DNA of 57,641 nucleotides from Candidatus Saccharimonadota bacterium. Its GTDB lineage: Bacteria > Patescibacteriota > Saccharimonadia > Saccharimonadales > Saccharimonadaceae. Numbering within the stretch: position 1 is the first letter of the stretch; each line of letters begins with the position of its first letter. This document shows positions 25,283 to 34,299 of this stretch, one piece after another. Location: the NCBI GenBank assembly GCA_030645815.1, contig JAUSMW010000030.1:1-57641 (forward strand). Reading direction: 5' to 3'. Below the pieces are notes generated by a model. The model saw nothing but the letters and a program-made list of their open reading frames with translations, was not told the DNA's origin and made no database searches. The position numbers and the translations under genes were made by a program.

Positions 25283-25732
25283 TTATTTCTTCCAGGACAA
25301 TTGGTGTTTGCCTGGCGGCTGTATCTGCCCAGTGACATCAAATATATAGTAGTCGCTGACTTTGATTTTATATAACCTACTGTCGCCTCCTAATTTTTCC
25401 CAATGGCGAAACTCAGGATAACGTGCGGCATAAGTTTTGTATGCTATATGGTTCTCATCAACATTTTCTAGTTGTTCGGCTACGCCCTCAAAATACACAC
25501 CCCTCGGTTTTTCACCCATAGCATGTTGTTTAACGATATTACCTGCAACGTATTTATTGTTGCGCAGTTCCTCGCAATGCCGCCTATCAGTAGTTGAAAA
25601 GAAATATAGATTCAAATCGTCATCATACGCGAAATGCACTTCACAGACCCAGGGCTTGTTATCTGCAGATGTAGCTAACGATAAATGGATAACATTTGGT
25701 AAATATTCTCGGATAAAGTTTTCGATATTCAT
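25283..25732 (-). CDS. Pyridoxamine 5'-phosphate oxidase-like flavin-binding protein
   Basis: 149 aa. The split-barrel FMN-binding fold is suggested by IHLSLATSADNKPWVCEVHFAYDDD, LYFFSTTDRRHCEEL and GVYFEGVAEQLE, typical of the general PNPOx-like superfamily. This group includes F420 or FMN oxidoreductases and heme-degrading proteins, so the reaction is unknown. It follows the NUDIX gene within 16 bases; a TATGAT box lies six bases upstream of its ATG. Confidence 0.75.
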   Translation of the reverse strand: MNIENFIREYLPNVIHLSLATSADNKPWVCEVHFAYDDDLNLYFFSTTDRRHCEELRNNKYVAGNIVKQHAMGEKPRGVYFEGVAEQLENVDENHIAYKTYAARYPEFRHWEKLGGDSRLYKIKVSDYYIFDVTGQIQPPGKHQLSWKK

Positions 25733-25748
25733 ACTGCCATCATATCAT

Positions 25749-26198
25749 TTACAATAATGGTCGTAAAAACACACATTGCTCTGGATGTATGTTTACTGGT
25801 AATTCCTTGAACCACTGTGCGTCGCTTGCCTCGTGGTTGAGCTCTATTTTGCCGCTATATTCAACTAAAAATGCCAGGCCTACGGGTGAGTCAAAACTCT
25901 GCGAAATATGACTTGGATATTCTAAATAATTAATTAGTTTTGAGCTTGTGACTTGTATACCTAGTTCTTTTTTGGCAATACGCGTAACTGCCTCCGTTAA
26001 TTTTTCGTTAAAGTAAACAGTACCTCCTGGTATATGCCATTGGCCTTTGAATGGTTCTATGTCTCGCAAGGTTAGTAAAACCCCGTTTTCAGATTTAACG
26101 ACAACCTCAACAGTTAGTCGCGGTACTTTACTGTATATTGATTGGAATTCTTCGGCAGTTAGCGGGTAGTCGTCGTTATTATTCGTCATATTATTCAA
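25749..26198 (-). CDS. NUDIX hydrolase, GDP-mannose mannosyl hydrolase-like
   Basis: 149 aa. The Nudix box reads GTVYFNEKLTEAVTRIAKKELGI: the first Glu after Arg is replaced by Ile and one of the Glu pair by Lys. GDP-mannose mannosyl hydrolases (Gmm) show the same loss (R-L-T-M-A-E-L-G in E. coli), so the protein may cleave sugar nucleotides with inversion rather than a pyrophosphate bond. Other context (WHIPGGTVYF, LEYPSHISQSFD) also fits Gmm. It overlaps the end of the GlyRS gene by 8 nt. Confidence 0.75.
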   Translation of the reverse strand: MNNMTNNNDDYPLTAEEFQSIYSKVPRLTVEVVVKSENGVLLTLRDIEPFKGQWHIPGGTVYFNEKLTEAVTRIAKKELGIQVTSSKLINYLEYPSHISQSFDSPVGLAFLVEYSGKIELNHEASDAQWFKELPVNIHPEQCVFLRPLL

Positions 26199-27477
26199 GG
26201 TCAGTTATTGCAATTCGTTTCTGTTCGGTTGTATCGCGGTCACGGATAGTCACAGTATCGTCATCTAACGTTTCGAAATCAATCACTACACAATATGGTG
26301 TGCCGATTTCGTCTTGGCGACGGTAGCGTTTGCCGATGTTTCCGTTGTCGTCCCACATAACATTGCCATGTTTTTTCTTTAGTGCGTCGTAGACTTCGCG
26401 GGCTTTGGCGACCAGTTCAGGCTTGTTCTTTAACAGAGGTGAAACAGCATATTTCACAGGTGCTAAATGTTCTGGTAGCGCTAAATAAATTCGCTTTTCA
26501 CCGTTTTGCTCGTCCTCGCGATATGCGCTGGTTAGTACTGCCATAATCATACGCTCGACACCAAAACTAGGTTCAATCACATGTGGAATGAACTTGTCGT
26601 TGGTGCCTTTGATTGTGTATTCCATGTTTTTGCCAGCATTGTCCTGAATGTTTTTCAGGTCAAAGTCGGTACGATATGCCAGACCTAATAATTCTTCGCG
26701 ACCAATTGGAAAGTCATATTCAATATCGATTGTTCGTTTGCTGTAATGTGCACGATCATCGTCGGGAACTTCTAGCTCGTGGATAGATTCTGCTGGTAAG
26801 CCAAGGGATTTTAGAAATTCGTGAATGTCAGCTAGTAGTGCATCGAATGATTCTTGCCATTTGTCAGGCTGCACGAAATATTCAATCTCCATCTGTTCAA
26901 ATTCGCGCGAACGGAATATAAAATCACGCGGTGAGATTTCATTTCGAAATGCCTTACCCATTTGCGCGATACCAAATGGCAGATCAGGATAAAAGCTATC
27001 CAGCACGTTTTTGTAATTGATGAAAATACCTTGCGCCGTTTCCGGACGCAAGTAACTGATTGATTTGTCATCATCTACCGGTCCAACATTTGTCTTGAAC
27101 ATCATATTGAACTGACGAGCTTCGCCAAATGTGCCGGTTTTGCCACAGTTTGGGCATTTATCACCCTCTAAATGGTCTGCGCGGAAACGGCCCTTACAAT
27201 TGCTACATTCAACTAACGGGTCAGTAAACGTATCAACATGTCCACTAGCCTTCCATACATTTGGGTTCATCAATATCGCGGCGTCGACACCGTACATGTC
27301 GTCGCGGCTGTCGACAAAAGTCTGCCACCAAGCATTCATAATGTTTCGTTTTAGCGATACACCTAGTGGGCCGTAGTCCCAAGTACCAGACAGGCCACCA
27401 TAGACTTCACTACCCTGGTATATAAAACCACGGCGTTTCGCCAATGATACGATGTCTTCTAGTTTTACTTCACTCAT
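26191..27477 (-). CDS. glyQS: Glycyl-tRNA synthetase, homodimeric type
   Basis: 428 aa, class II. N-terminal SLAKRRGFIYQGSEVYGG and GTWDYGPLGV are diagnostic; a zinc-like finger CSNCKGRFRADH...CPNCG (about 87-108) follows; motif 2 is around AFRNEISPRDFIFRSREFEQME and motif 3 around FIPHVIEPSFGVERMIMA. It charges tRNA-Gly. TATAAT (27486-27491, with TGG extension) ends eight bases before the ATG, so the mRNA is probably leaderless. Confidence 0.95.
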   Translation of the reverse strand: MSEVKLEDIVSLAKRRGFIYQGSEVYGGLSGTWDYGPLGVSLKRNIMNAWWQTFVDSRDDMYGVDAAILMNPNVWKASGHVDTFTDPLVECSNCKGRFRADHLEGDKCPNCGKTGTFGEARQFNMMFKTNVGPVDDDKSISYLRPETAQGIFINYKNVLDSFYPDLPFGIAQMGKAFRNEISPRDFIFRSREFEQMEIEYFVQPDKWQESFDALLADIHEFLKSLGLPAESIHELEVPDDDRAHYSKRTIDIEYDFPIGREELLGLAYRTDFDLKNIQDNAGKNMEYTIKGTNDKFIPHVIEPSFGVERMIMAVLTSAYREDEQNGEKRIYLALPEHLAPVKYAVSPLLKNKPELVAKAREVYDALKKKHGNVMWDDNGNIGKRYRRQDEIGTPYCVVIDFETLDDDTVTIRDRDTTEQKRIAITDLE

Positions 27478-27496
27478 TACGCATAATTATACCAGA

Positions 27497-28171
27497 TTAC
27501 TCTGATACAGCGTGGGCTAAACTCGTAATATCGTCCAGTAGCGCCTCGATACCCGAAATATGTGCCACAACTGCCGGAGTTTTGATTTTTAAAACCTTTA
27601 AAAGCTTTAGATGGTCAGCAGTGAAATTACCACGCGAATCGATGACAAATGACATCTCAGCTATATCAAAACGATATTTTTCTCCTTCAACCAGTGGTTT
27701 ATTGTCATTGTCACGGGACAAATTTAGTCCATGACCAGAAATTTCCGCACTTTGTAAGTAGAACCATGCTCGAACAATACGCAAATCAATCTTGGTTTGA
27801 TTGAGACTCTGCAAAGCAATTAAAGCAACTTCATACAGCAACGGTTCGTGTGTATGTTCGCTTAGTTTACCTACCTTCTTCAGAACTTCGTAACCAAATT
27901 GCAAACGGTCATAGTCATTCAAGATATCACCATAAAATGTTTCCAGTCTAGCCGAAGTTAAAATACTCAAATCACTTTTGCCACTATGCAATGTAACCTG
28001 CGTCAATGAGAACAGCTCTACCGCCCCAGCGAGCTTGCTCTTTTCTTTACGTACACCTCGCGCCATAGCACTGACTTTGTTGCCGTCGGCTGTCAATAGT
28101 TGCAATATGCGGTCAGACTCACCGTAATTTGTCCGTCGTAGTACAATCGCGTTCGTTTTAACTAATTGCAT
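27497..28171 (-). CDS. recO: DNA repair protein RecO
   Basis: 224 aa. The OB-fold N-terminus (TNAIVLRRTNYGESDRILQLLT, MARGVRKEKSKLAGAVELF) is characteristic of RecO, which helps RecR load RecA at ssDNA gaps. The C-terminal helical part is short and lacks the four-Cys zinc motif found in many RecO proteins. It overlaps the preceding response-regulator gene by 14 nt. Confidence 0.88.
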   Translation of the reverse strand: MQLVKTNAIVLRRTNYGESDRILQLLTADGNKVSAMARGVRKEKSKLAGAVELFSLTQVTLHSGKSDLSILTSARLETFYGDILNDYDRLQFGYEVLKKVGKLSEHTHEPLLYEVALIALQSLNQTKIDLRIVRAWFYLQSAEISGHGLNLSRDNDNKPLVEGEKYRFDIAEMSFVIDSRGNFTADHLKLLKVLKIKTPAVVAHISGIEALLDDITSLAHAVSE

Positions 28172-28526
28172 TTTGCAATGCCTTTAAGATGTCATCTGGC
28201 CCGCTGTGTGCTTTGTCTAAAACTGTTCGCACACCGTAACTTTTCAATGCATCGAGGTCAAATTGGTCAGAATGAACAGATGTACACAACACAATCGGTA
28301 AATCAGCCAAATCTTTGTGAGATTGCAGCTCGTTCAATATCGCTGGTGCGGATGAACCTGGTAACATGACGTCTAATAACAATGCATTGGGTTTGAAATC
28401 ATCAATCGCCTCTATACCTTTAGCTGCGTCAGGCGAAATGTGTGTTTGCCAGCCATGTTTGTGTAGGTTTTTAGCAACAGCATCAGCGAACCATCTGTCG
28501 TCGTCAATAATTAAAACTTTGTTCAT
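28158..28526 (-). CDS. Stand-alone response regulator receiver protein
   Basis: 122 aa, a single CheY-like receiver domain. The acidic pair DDD follows the first strand, the phospho-acceptor Asp is in ALLLDVMLPG (about residue 52), Thr/Ser in VLCTSV, and Lys in VLDKAHSG. No output domain is present, so it acts by protein contact. It follows the histidine kinase gene by nine bases, so they probably form a pair. Confidence 0.85.
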   Translation of the reverse strand: MNKVLIIDDDRWFADAVAKNLHKHGWQTHISPDAAKGIEAIDDFKPNALLLDVMLPGSSAPAILNELQSHKDLADLPIVLCTSVHSDQFDLDALKSYGVRTVLDKAHSGPDDILKALQNAIS

Positions 28527-28535
28527 ATATCTATA

Positions 28536-29237
28536 TTAGACTAGTGCCATTTGAAATGATTGGGGTAAATGTATAAAAAATGTTTGCCCACCATTTTTGT
28601 GACTGGTCACACCTAGCTGACCATCCATCGCTTGCGCAAATTGACTGGCAATATACAGCCCTAGCCCACTGCTGCCCGGACGACTACTGACAGCTTGCGG
28701 TGAGTTACCGAGTTTTGATTTGATTTTGGCGAGCTCGCTCTTTAATAGTGAAGGACCATAATCCCGCACACTGATTTTGGCATCATCACCATCCCGTTGA
28801 ATTTTGAGCTCTATCGGCGCGGCTGCTTGGCCGTAATTGAGTGCGTTGTCACACAGGCCAAATATAACACTACTGACTAGCTCGCGGTTACCCACGGCCA
28901 ATATGGATTGTTTAGGAGTTTTTACGCTGATATCTTGTCCAAGTTCGCGGCAAAGTGGTGTGAGCTCTAGAGCTACCTCGTCACAAAGTCGACCGAGATT
29001 AATCGGCTCACTCTCTAGTTCTTCCGTACGATAGCTGCGAGTCAAAGCTTCGGTCAAACGAAGTGAACGCTCGGCTGTAAGGCGTATTCGTTCGAACGCA
29101 GTTTCGCGCTCTGTCTCACTGTAATGTTCACTAGCCATAGCAATTTGCCGCATGAGTGCAAGGGGTGCTTTTAGCTCATGACTCAATGCCACCAAAGATG
29201 GCATTTGGCCGGTTTCGTCGCTATTATCTCCCCTCAT
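28536..29237 (-). CDS. Soluble sensor histidine kinase
   Basis: 233 aa without membrane segment or sensor domain. It consists only of the HisKA dimerisation helix with the phospho-acceptor His (ALSHELKAPLALM) and the HATPase domain: N box (VIFGLCDNALNYG), a DYGPSL G1-like box, and SGLGLYIASQFAQAM (G2). It must obtain its signal from another protein. The receiver gene directly downstream is the likely partner. Confidence 0.85.
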   Translation of the reverse strand: MRGDNSDETGQMPSLVALSHELKAPLALMRQIAMASEHYSETERETAFERIRLTAERSLRLTEALTRSYRTEELESEPINLGRLCDEVALELTPLCRELGQDISVKTPKQSILAVGNRELVSSVIFGLCDNALNYGQAAAPIELKIQRDGDDAKISVRDYGPSLLKSELAKIKSKLGNSPQAVSSRPGSSGLGLYIASQFAQAMDGQLGVTSHKNGGQTFFIHLPQSFQMALV

Positions 29238-29264
29238 ATCTACAACCTAGTGTAGCACGTGGGT

Positions 29265-29924
29265 CTATTGGTCGAAAGATAAGGTTTTTATAACTTTGTC
29301 GTCAAAGTCAGGTTTGAATGCTGTTGAGTCAGTTCGCAAAGTCAAGGTTTTGTCGCGTATTTTGAACACTGCAAGCGAACCATCAACCCCTTCAGCTAAA
29401 GTGCCGTCAAAGCGCTGCCCGTTAAATCCATTAGCTGTGATGACACTGCTACGTAATTTACCTTGTTTCACTTGGCCCAAGTAGCTCTCGAGAACTTTAT
29501 CATAAGGCTGGTTGAGTATTGCAACCTGCAGAGCAAATTTATTCTTTGCGCTAACTGGAGGTACCTTATCAGGGTGTAGATATGCCTGATAAGTACCTTT
29601 ACTAGCACCATCGCTATCAACATAGACACTCCAGGTTTTTGGATATTTGAAATTAACACGCCCTAGGTCTGTTGGACCAACAAATTCTGCTAGCGGGTTC
29701 TTTTCTTTCTCTTCGAAAGCATCTTGGTCTTTAGCTTTCTGGTCAGATTTAGCGATTTCTTGGGCTGCTAAAATCTTTTGATCAACATTGTTCTTTTGGT
29801 CGTTGTAGTTCACTAGTGCCCAAATCATAACCGAGCCGAATACTAGTGCTATCAAGCCGAATACAATACTAGTAACTACTGCGCCAGTAACGTAGCCATT
29901 TTGTTCTGTAAAAGTTTGTTTCAT
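29265..29924 (-). CDS. Hypothetical membrane-anchored protein, 219 aa
   Basis: ATG 29924 is chosen over 29939 because the latter lies inside the -10 box. One N-terminal membrane segment (about 14-36) is followed by a charged helix (KAKDQDAFEEKEK) and a beta-rich extracytoplasmic domain with FKYPKTWSVYVDSDG, resembling PsbP-like or similar small domains. No catalytic residues are evident. Promoter TTGCAA (29958-29963), 17 bases, TATGAT (29935-29940) ends ten bases before the ATG. Confidence 0.6.
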   Translation of the reverse strand: MKQTFTEQNGYVTGAVVTSIVFGLIALVFGSVMIWALVNYNDQKNNVDQKILAAQEIAKSDQKAKDQDAFEEKEKNPLAEFVGPTDLGRVNFKYPKTWSVYVDSDGASKGTYQAYLHPDKVPPVSAKNKFALQVAILNQPYDKVLESYLGQVKQGKLRSSVITANGFNGQRFDGTLAEGVDGSLAVFKIRDKTLTLRTDSTAFKPDFDDKVIKTLSFDQ

Positions 29925-29970
29925 ATTACTAAATATCATACGCTAAAGACCTTATGCTTGCAAATACATC

Positions 29971-30477
29971 TCACTCGGGCTTGAACTCGTATAGATACAT
30001 CGGACCTTGAGTCTTTTTTTCAACTCGAGATTCTATCTGAAAACCATAGGTGATGAAACTAATTTTCTTGCCGTGTTCATCAACATGAGCCTGTAATTTA
30101 CGCTCGAGTTTTGGCATGTACTTGCCATTTAAAAATGTATAGACAACTGTAGTATTCGGCGGCAAATCTTTACGCCAAAAGCTTCCAAAATAAATCGTGA
30201 TATTTGGATATTTACGACACAGATATTTTGAAATAACCCATAACCATGGCCCTAGCTCGTAACCAACTGCATGAGCGCCCTTATCAGCGGCCGCACGCAA
30301 AACTATACCATCGCCAGACCCTACATCTACAAACACATCAAACTCATTTAACGGATATATCTTTGTAATATCTGCGACCTGCTTTTTCAATGTTGGTACA
30401 TATGGTGCACCAAAAAACGTAACGAACCCAATTGAAACAACTATAAAACCAAACAGATAGATTATGAAATCAAGCAT
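29971..30477 (-). CDS. Membrane-anchored class I SAM methyltransferase
   Basis: 168 aa from ATG 30477, overlapping the xseB stop. An N-terminal hydrophobic segment (about 4-24) precedes a Rossmann core with FVDVGSGDGIVLRAAADKG (SAM motif I) and AVGYELGPWLW (motif II acidic residue); later VVYTFLNGKYMPKL. Small proteins of this type resemble lysine methyltransferases of the ATPSCKMT/Dot1-like group, but the substrate is unknown. Confidence 0.75.
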   Translation of the reverse strand: MLDFIIYLFGFIVVSIGFVTFFGAPYVPTLKKQVADITKIYPLNEFDVFVDVGSGDGIVLRAAADKGAHAVGYELGPWLWVISKYLCRKYPNITIYFGSFWRKDLPPNTTVVYTFLNGKYMPKLERKLQAHVDEHGKKISFITYGFQIESRVEKKTQGPMYLYEFKPE

Positions 30478-30670
30478 CAAATTTCTTTTTGATAACTTCT
30501 ATCTTGTTTTTGGCTGACTTTAATTCGTCGCCTATTTCGTCAGCTAGTTTTTCGGCTTGTTCAAACTTTATGAGTGCCTGTTCAATCTCGACATCATCAT
30601 TTTCAAACCAAGCAACTAGCTCATCTAGCTGCGATAGTTTTTCTTTGATTGTGTTATTTTTTCCTGACAT
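30470..30670 (-). CDS. xseB: Exodeoxyribonuclease VII small subunit
   Basis: 66 aa. The helical pattern LSQLDELVAWFENDDVEIEQALIKFEQAEKLADE is typical of XseB, which coats the large subunit. SD GGAG lies seven bases before the ATG. It overlaps the 3' end of xseA by 17 nt, as usual for this pair, so the stoichiometric partners are coupled. Confidence 0.9.
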   Translation of the reverse strand: MSGKNNTIKEKLSQLDELVAWFENDDVEIEQALIKFEQAEKLADEIGDELKSAKNKIEVIKKKFDA

Positions 30671-31769
30671 TTGTTACTCCTGCCTTTATTATACTTTTGC
30701 TCGTTTCGATATCCAATACATCACCAGCCTTGGCTGTCTCGATTGGTTGACTATTTTGTAATTTAACCAAACTATAGCCTCGCCTCAGGACATTTCGTGG
30801 ATTTAACTGAGATAAACTACGTGATAGCGACTTGTACTGATTGACGGAATTTTCAAACTCTGTACGTAGGTTACGCACAAGAAATAACAACTTTGTATCA
30901 ATTTCTTGCTGTTTTATTTCGTATGAATGGTCTAGACCTGTGATAACCCTTCGTAATTTTGAGTGCAGACTATGAATAAATTCTTGCTTGTCTGGTACCA
31001 ATATCTGCGCAGCATTGCTAGGGGTACTGGCGACCACATCAGCAGCCATGTCCGCTAGGCTGACATCCTTTTCGTGACCTATACCCGTAATAGTCGGTAT
31101 ACGTGAACCCACAATCGCTCGCACCAGTGGCTCGTCATTAAAGCTACTGAGGTCATCTAGCCCTCCTCCGCCGCGTATGATGACTATAATCTCTACAGGA
31201 CTAGAGCTCTCATTAAAGTATTGTAAGGCTCTCATCATCTGCTGTGGCGCCCTTTCGCCTTGTACCTGGGTGTGTGCTACCTCTACCTGCATACCACCCC
31301 ATCGCTCATCCAAAATTTTTATGAAATCTCCGTAGCCGGCAGCTTCCGTAGAGCTAATCACGCCTATTCGAGATGGCAGAGCCGGTAGTGGTCGCTTTCG
31401 GTCTGAGTTGAACAAGCCCTCTTTTGTAAGCTTAGCCTTTAGTAACTCGAAACTGCGTTTTATATGTCCCTCGCCAACCGGCTGGACACTGTGAATTGTA
31501 GGACTAAACTTGCCCCATTTAGCGGCCACCTTCGGAGTTGCTTTGACGACAACCTGCATACCGTCTTCGATTTGTGTTCTCAGTTGCCACACAGGCAAGA
31601 AACAGTCTATCACCGCTTCGTCGTCCTTTAATTTAAAGGTAACCCATTTGCTTTGACTGACTCTATATTCTGATACTTCACCAATTATATTGACGCTCGG
31701 ATAAGCATATTCGAGTGTTTGGTTAACCAGAGCAATAAAATCACTCGGACTTAACTGGAGTTTTTCCAT
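30654..31769 (-). CDS. xseA: Exodeoxyribonuclease VII large subunit
   Basis: 371 aa, shorter than E. coli XseA (~450), mainly in the C-terminal coiled region. N-terminal OB-fold (IGEVSEYRVSQSKWVTFKLKD), then the catalytic core with RIGVISSTEAAGYGDFIKIL, EIIVIIRGGGGLDDLSSFND, PTITGIGHEKDVSLADMAAD and PSNAAQILVP. The enzyme degrades single-stranded DNA into acid-soluble oligonucleotides. It overlaps the upstream membrane protein gene by 29 nt. Confidence 0.93.
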   Translation of the reverse strand: MEKLQLSPSDFIALVNQTLEYAYPSVNIIGEVSEYRVSQSKWVTFKLKDDEAVIDCFLPVWQLRTQIEDGMQVVVKATPKVAAKWGKFSPTIHSVQPVGEGHIKRSFELLKAKLTKEGLFNSDRKRPLPALPSRIGVISSTEAAGYGDFIKILDERWGGMQVEVAHTQVQGERAPQQMMRALQYFNESSSPVEIIVIIRGGGGLDDLSSFNDEPLVRAIVGSRIPTITGIGHEKDVSLADMAADVVASTPSNAAQILVPDKQEFIHSLHSKLRRVITGLDHSYEIKQQEIDTKLLFLVRNLRTEFENSVNQYKSLSRSLSQLNPRNVLRRGYSLVKLQNSQPIETAKAGDVLDIETSKSIIKAGVTNVRKK

Positions 31770-32781
31770 ACTTTAGAATCGTTAATTGATAAAAAACATA
31801 GCCAGAAACCACTGTACCTAGCAGCAATATTACCCGAGTTAACAGCACACCAGCTATAACAACGCCGGCAGGCAACCCAGCTGTACCCAAGAAAGCAATC
31901 ATTAGTGCCTCGTACGCGCCAGCGCCACCAGGAGTAATAACTATAAAGCCGGCTATAGATGCGATGCCATAGGCAATCGTAATAGCCGCTGGATTAACGC
32001 TGTACCCAAGAGCCCAAAAACCTATCATGAACAAGCCGACATCCATTGCGTTATATAGTAAGCCCCATAGATATGGCTTTAGTAGTAGTCTTTTGTCAGC
32101 CCGTAGTTCTACAAAATCATCATGAAAATCACTAAAGAACTTTTCGACATTTTCTAGTTCCAATGTATGTTTTTTGCGGCCAAATGTTACCCTACGCACA
32201 CTATTATTGATTGCGTGTGTAGACCAGTGGGCAAAGCCACGTAGACGGACAGAACTACTGAGGATATAAATACCAAAAACTAAAAAACAAACAATCGTTG
32301 ATGCCAGTACACTACTAACCAAGATGATGAACCGATCAACACCGCTGTCGAGGGTAATCAGCACTACAGAAATGATTAACAGTGTGAGGAATGATAAAAA
32401 GCCTGCTGCATAACGCACGACTTGGGCAATTGTGGCCCGCCCTGGCGAAACTCCGTATTTCCCCAACCTCCAAGTCATATACGAAATACCCGAAACCCCC
32501 CCGCTAGGTAAAATATGATTAACAAAGTTTAATTCCAAGGCCATACGTGTGAGCGTTAACCGCGAAACGTTTCGTAACGCCTTTTTATCTCTCAAATATT
32601 CGAACATCATTTCACCAGCGGCAAAATAGACAAAAAACTGCGCAGGTATCAGTAGAGCTAATATCCAAATATTAACCTGGCTGATTAATTTCCAAGCTAT
32701 ATATATCTCGTGACGCGCAAAATACAGCACCAAAGCTAGTAGAAATAGTGTAACAAGACTGAGAATACCCCTTCGTGACAT
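31741..32781 (-). CDS. Lysylphosphatidylglycerol synthase TM-region / flippase-like protein (UPF0104)
   Basis: 346 aa with about seven or eight membrane segments and a cytosolic loop (about 190-230). NHILPSGGVSGISYM and the late VITPGGAGAYEALM are the two conserved motifs of this family, related to the flippase half of MprF and to AglD. It may move lipids or glycolipids across the membrane. TATAAT (32789-32794) ends seven bases before the ATG. Confidence 0.82.
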   Translation of the reverse strand: MSRRGILSLVTLFLLALVLYFARHEIYIAWKLISQVNIWILALLIPAQFFVYFAAGEMMFEYLRDKKALRNVSRLTLTRMALELNFVNHILPSGGVSGISYMTWRLGKYGVSPGRATIAQVVRYAAGFLSFLTLLIISVVLITLDSGVDRFIILVSSVLASTIVCFLVFGIYILSSSVRLRGFAHWSTHAINNSVRRVTFGRKKHTLELENVEKFFSDFHDDFVELRADKRLLLKPYLWGLLYNAMDVGLFMIGFWALGYSVNPAAITIAYGIASIAGFIVITPGGAGAYEALMIAFLGTAGLPAGVVIAGVLLTRVILLLGTVVSGYVFYQLTILKYGKTPVKSE

Positions 32782-32836
32782 AGCTACTATTATAACTGAT
32801 ATTTGGTGATTACACCTGACAACTATAAAATAGATA

Positions 32837-34006
32837 ATGATGATATATATTTTGGGACGTCAACCAGCAATCGGACTGGCTGAATTAGAGAGTTTATACG
32901 GTAGCGATAGCTTGCGCCCTATCGGTAATTTTGCTGTAGTTGTCCGGAATGATGACCATGTAGATTTTGCTCATATAGGCGGAGCATTAAAAGCTGCAAA
33001 GATACTAACGACTGTAAATTCTACACATTTAACAGATGTGAAACAAGGGCTAGAAAAAGTCATTGTCAAACATATTCAAACCCTGCCCGACGGTAAACTA
33101 AAGCTTGGCATCAGCACATATGGGCTCAATCTCACATCACAGCGCATCACGGCATTAGGCTTGAGTCTAAAAAAAATCATCAAAGCCAATAATCGCTCTG
33201 TGCGCCTAGTGCCTAACAATGAAAATCACCTAAATAGTGCGCAGGTCCTACATAACAAGCTCATCAGCGAACTGGGGTGCGAATTGTTGCTCATAGGTGA
33301 CGGCGTGAACACAATAATTGCTCAAACTACTGACGTGCAAGATATCGATGCCTATACTTTGCGGGACCGCGGACGACCAAAGCGAGATGCTCGAGTCGGC
33401 ATGTTACCGCCAAAATTAGCGCAAACAATCATAAATTTAGCTACTACCGGAGCAAAATCTAATGGCAAAAGACTGCTGGACCCATTTTGCGGAACTGGTG
33501 TAGTTCTGCAAGAGGCCGCTTTGATGGGCTACCAAGTGTACGGAACGGATATTGACGAGCGTATGATTAGTTACAGCAAGGATAACCTAGATTGGTTGGC
33601 TGAAACGCATAAAGTCAGCGTTAATACACATCTGCACGTTGGTGACGCAACAGAGACTACTTGGCAGCAGCCAATCGATATCGTTGCATGCGAAGGCTAC
33701 CTAGGGCGACCGTTCACCTCTGTTCCCGACAATGAAATATTGCAAAAAACAATCAATGACTGCGAAACAATTCTAAACATATTCCTACAAAATCTAGCAA
33801 AACAAACAAAACCAGGTACTAGAATGTGCCTGGCTGTGCCCTCTTGGTTTGTAAATGATAAAAAATACCACCTCCGTACCCTTGACCATCTGTCGCATCT
33901 GGGGTACAATCGTATAAGTTTTGTTCACTCTAATGATAAAGATTTGATCTATCATCGAGAAGGCCAAATAGTCGGCCGTGAACTATTAGTATTAACCAGA
34001 AAGTAG
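32837..34006 (+). CDS. Trm11-like RNA (guanine-N2) methyltransferase
   Basis: 389 aa. An N-terminal THUMP-like region (MIYILGRQPAIGLAELESLYG) precedes a Rossmann methyltransferase: LLDPFCGTGVVLQEAALMGYQVYGTDIDERM (SAM motifs I-II) and the catalytic position at CEGYLGRP, which takes the place of the NPPY/EPYLG motif of Trm11-type enzymes. The phrase RDRGRPKRDARVGMLPPKLAQ is also typical of the family. Probably modifies tRNA. TATAAA (32824-32829) ends seven bases before the ATG; rpmA follows after four bases. Confidence 0.8.
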   Translation: MMIYILGRQPAIGLAELESLYGSDSLRPIGNFAVVVRNDDHVDFAHIGGALKAAKILTTVNSTHLTDVKQGLEKVIVKHIQTLPDGKLKLGISTYGLNLTSQRITALGLSLKKIIKANNRSVRLVPNNENHLNSAQVLHNKLISELGCELLLIGDGVNTIIAQTTDVQDIDAYTLRDRGRPKRDARVGMLPPKLAQTIINLATTGAKSNGKRLLDPFCGTGVVLQEAALMGYQVYGTDIDERMISYSKDNLDWLAETHKVSVNTHLHVGDATETTWQQPIDIVACEGYLGRPFTSVPDNEILQKTINDCETILNIFLQNLAKQTKPGTRMCLAVPSWFVNDKKYHLRTLDHLSHLGYNRISFVHSNDKDLIYHREGQIVGRELLVLTRK

Positions 34007-34010
34007 CACA

Positions 34011-34283
34011 ATGTCACACGTCAAAGCAGGCGGAACCAGTAAAAACAATCGTAAATCACCCGGACAACGGCTCGGTGTGAAACGTTTTGGTGGCCAAAAA
34101 GTCAATGCTGGCGAAGTAATCGTACGACAAGTTGGTGCAACCAAAATTGCTGGTCCTGGTACATATATCTCTAAAAACTTTACTATCCACGCAAAAACAG
34201 CCGGTACAGTAGCTTTTAAATCAGTCAAAAAACGCCTATTCACAGGTAAAACAACTCGTCGCACCCAAGTTATAGTCGAATAA
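34011..34283 (+). CDS. rpmA: 50S ribosomal protein bL27
   Basis: 90 aa. KAGGTSKNNRKSPGQRLGVKRFGGQKVNAGEVIVRQ is the standard bL27 N-terminal region, and the flexible N-terminal tail starts directly at the usual position, so no processing peptide is present. bL27 reaches toward the peptidyl-transferase centre. It follows the methyltransferase gene by four bases; rplU (bL21), its usual neighbour, is not here. Confidence 0.95.
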   Translation: MSHVKAGGTSKNNRKSPGQRLGVKRFGGQKVNAGEVIVRQVGATKIAGPGTYISKNFTIHAKTAGTVAFKSVKKRLFTGKTTRRTQVIVE

Positions 34284-34299
34284 AGCTCTAACACGAACA

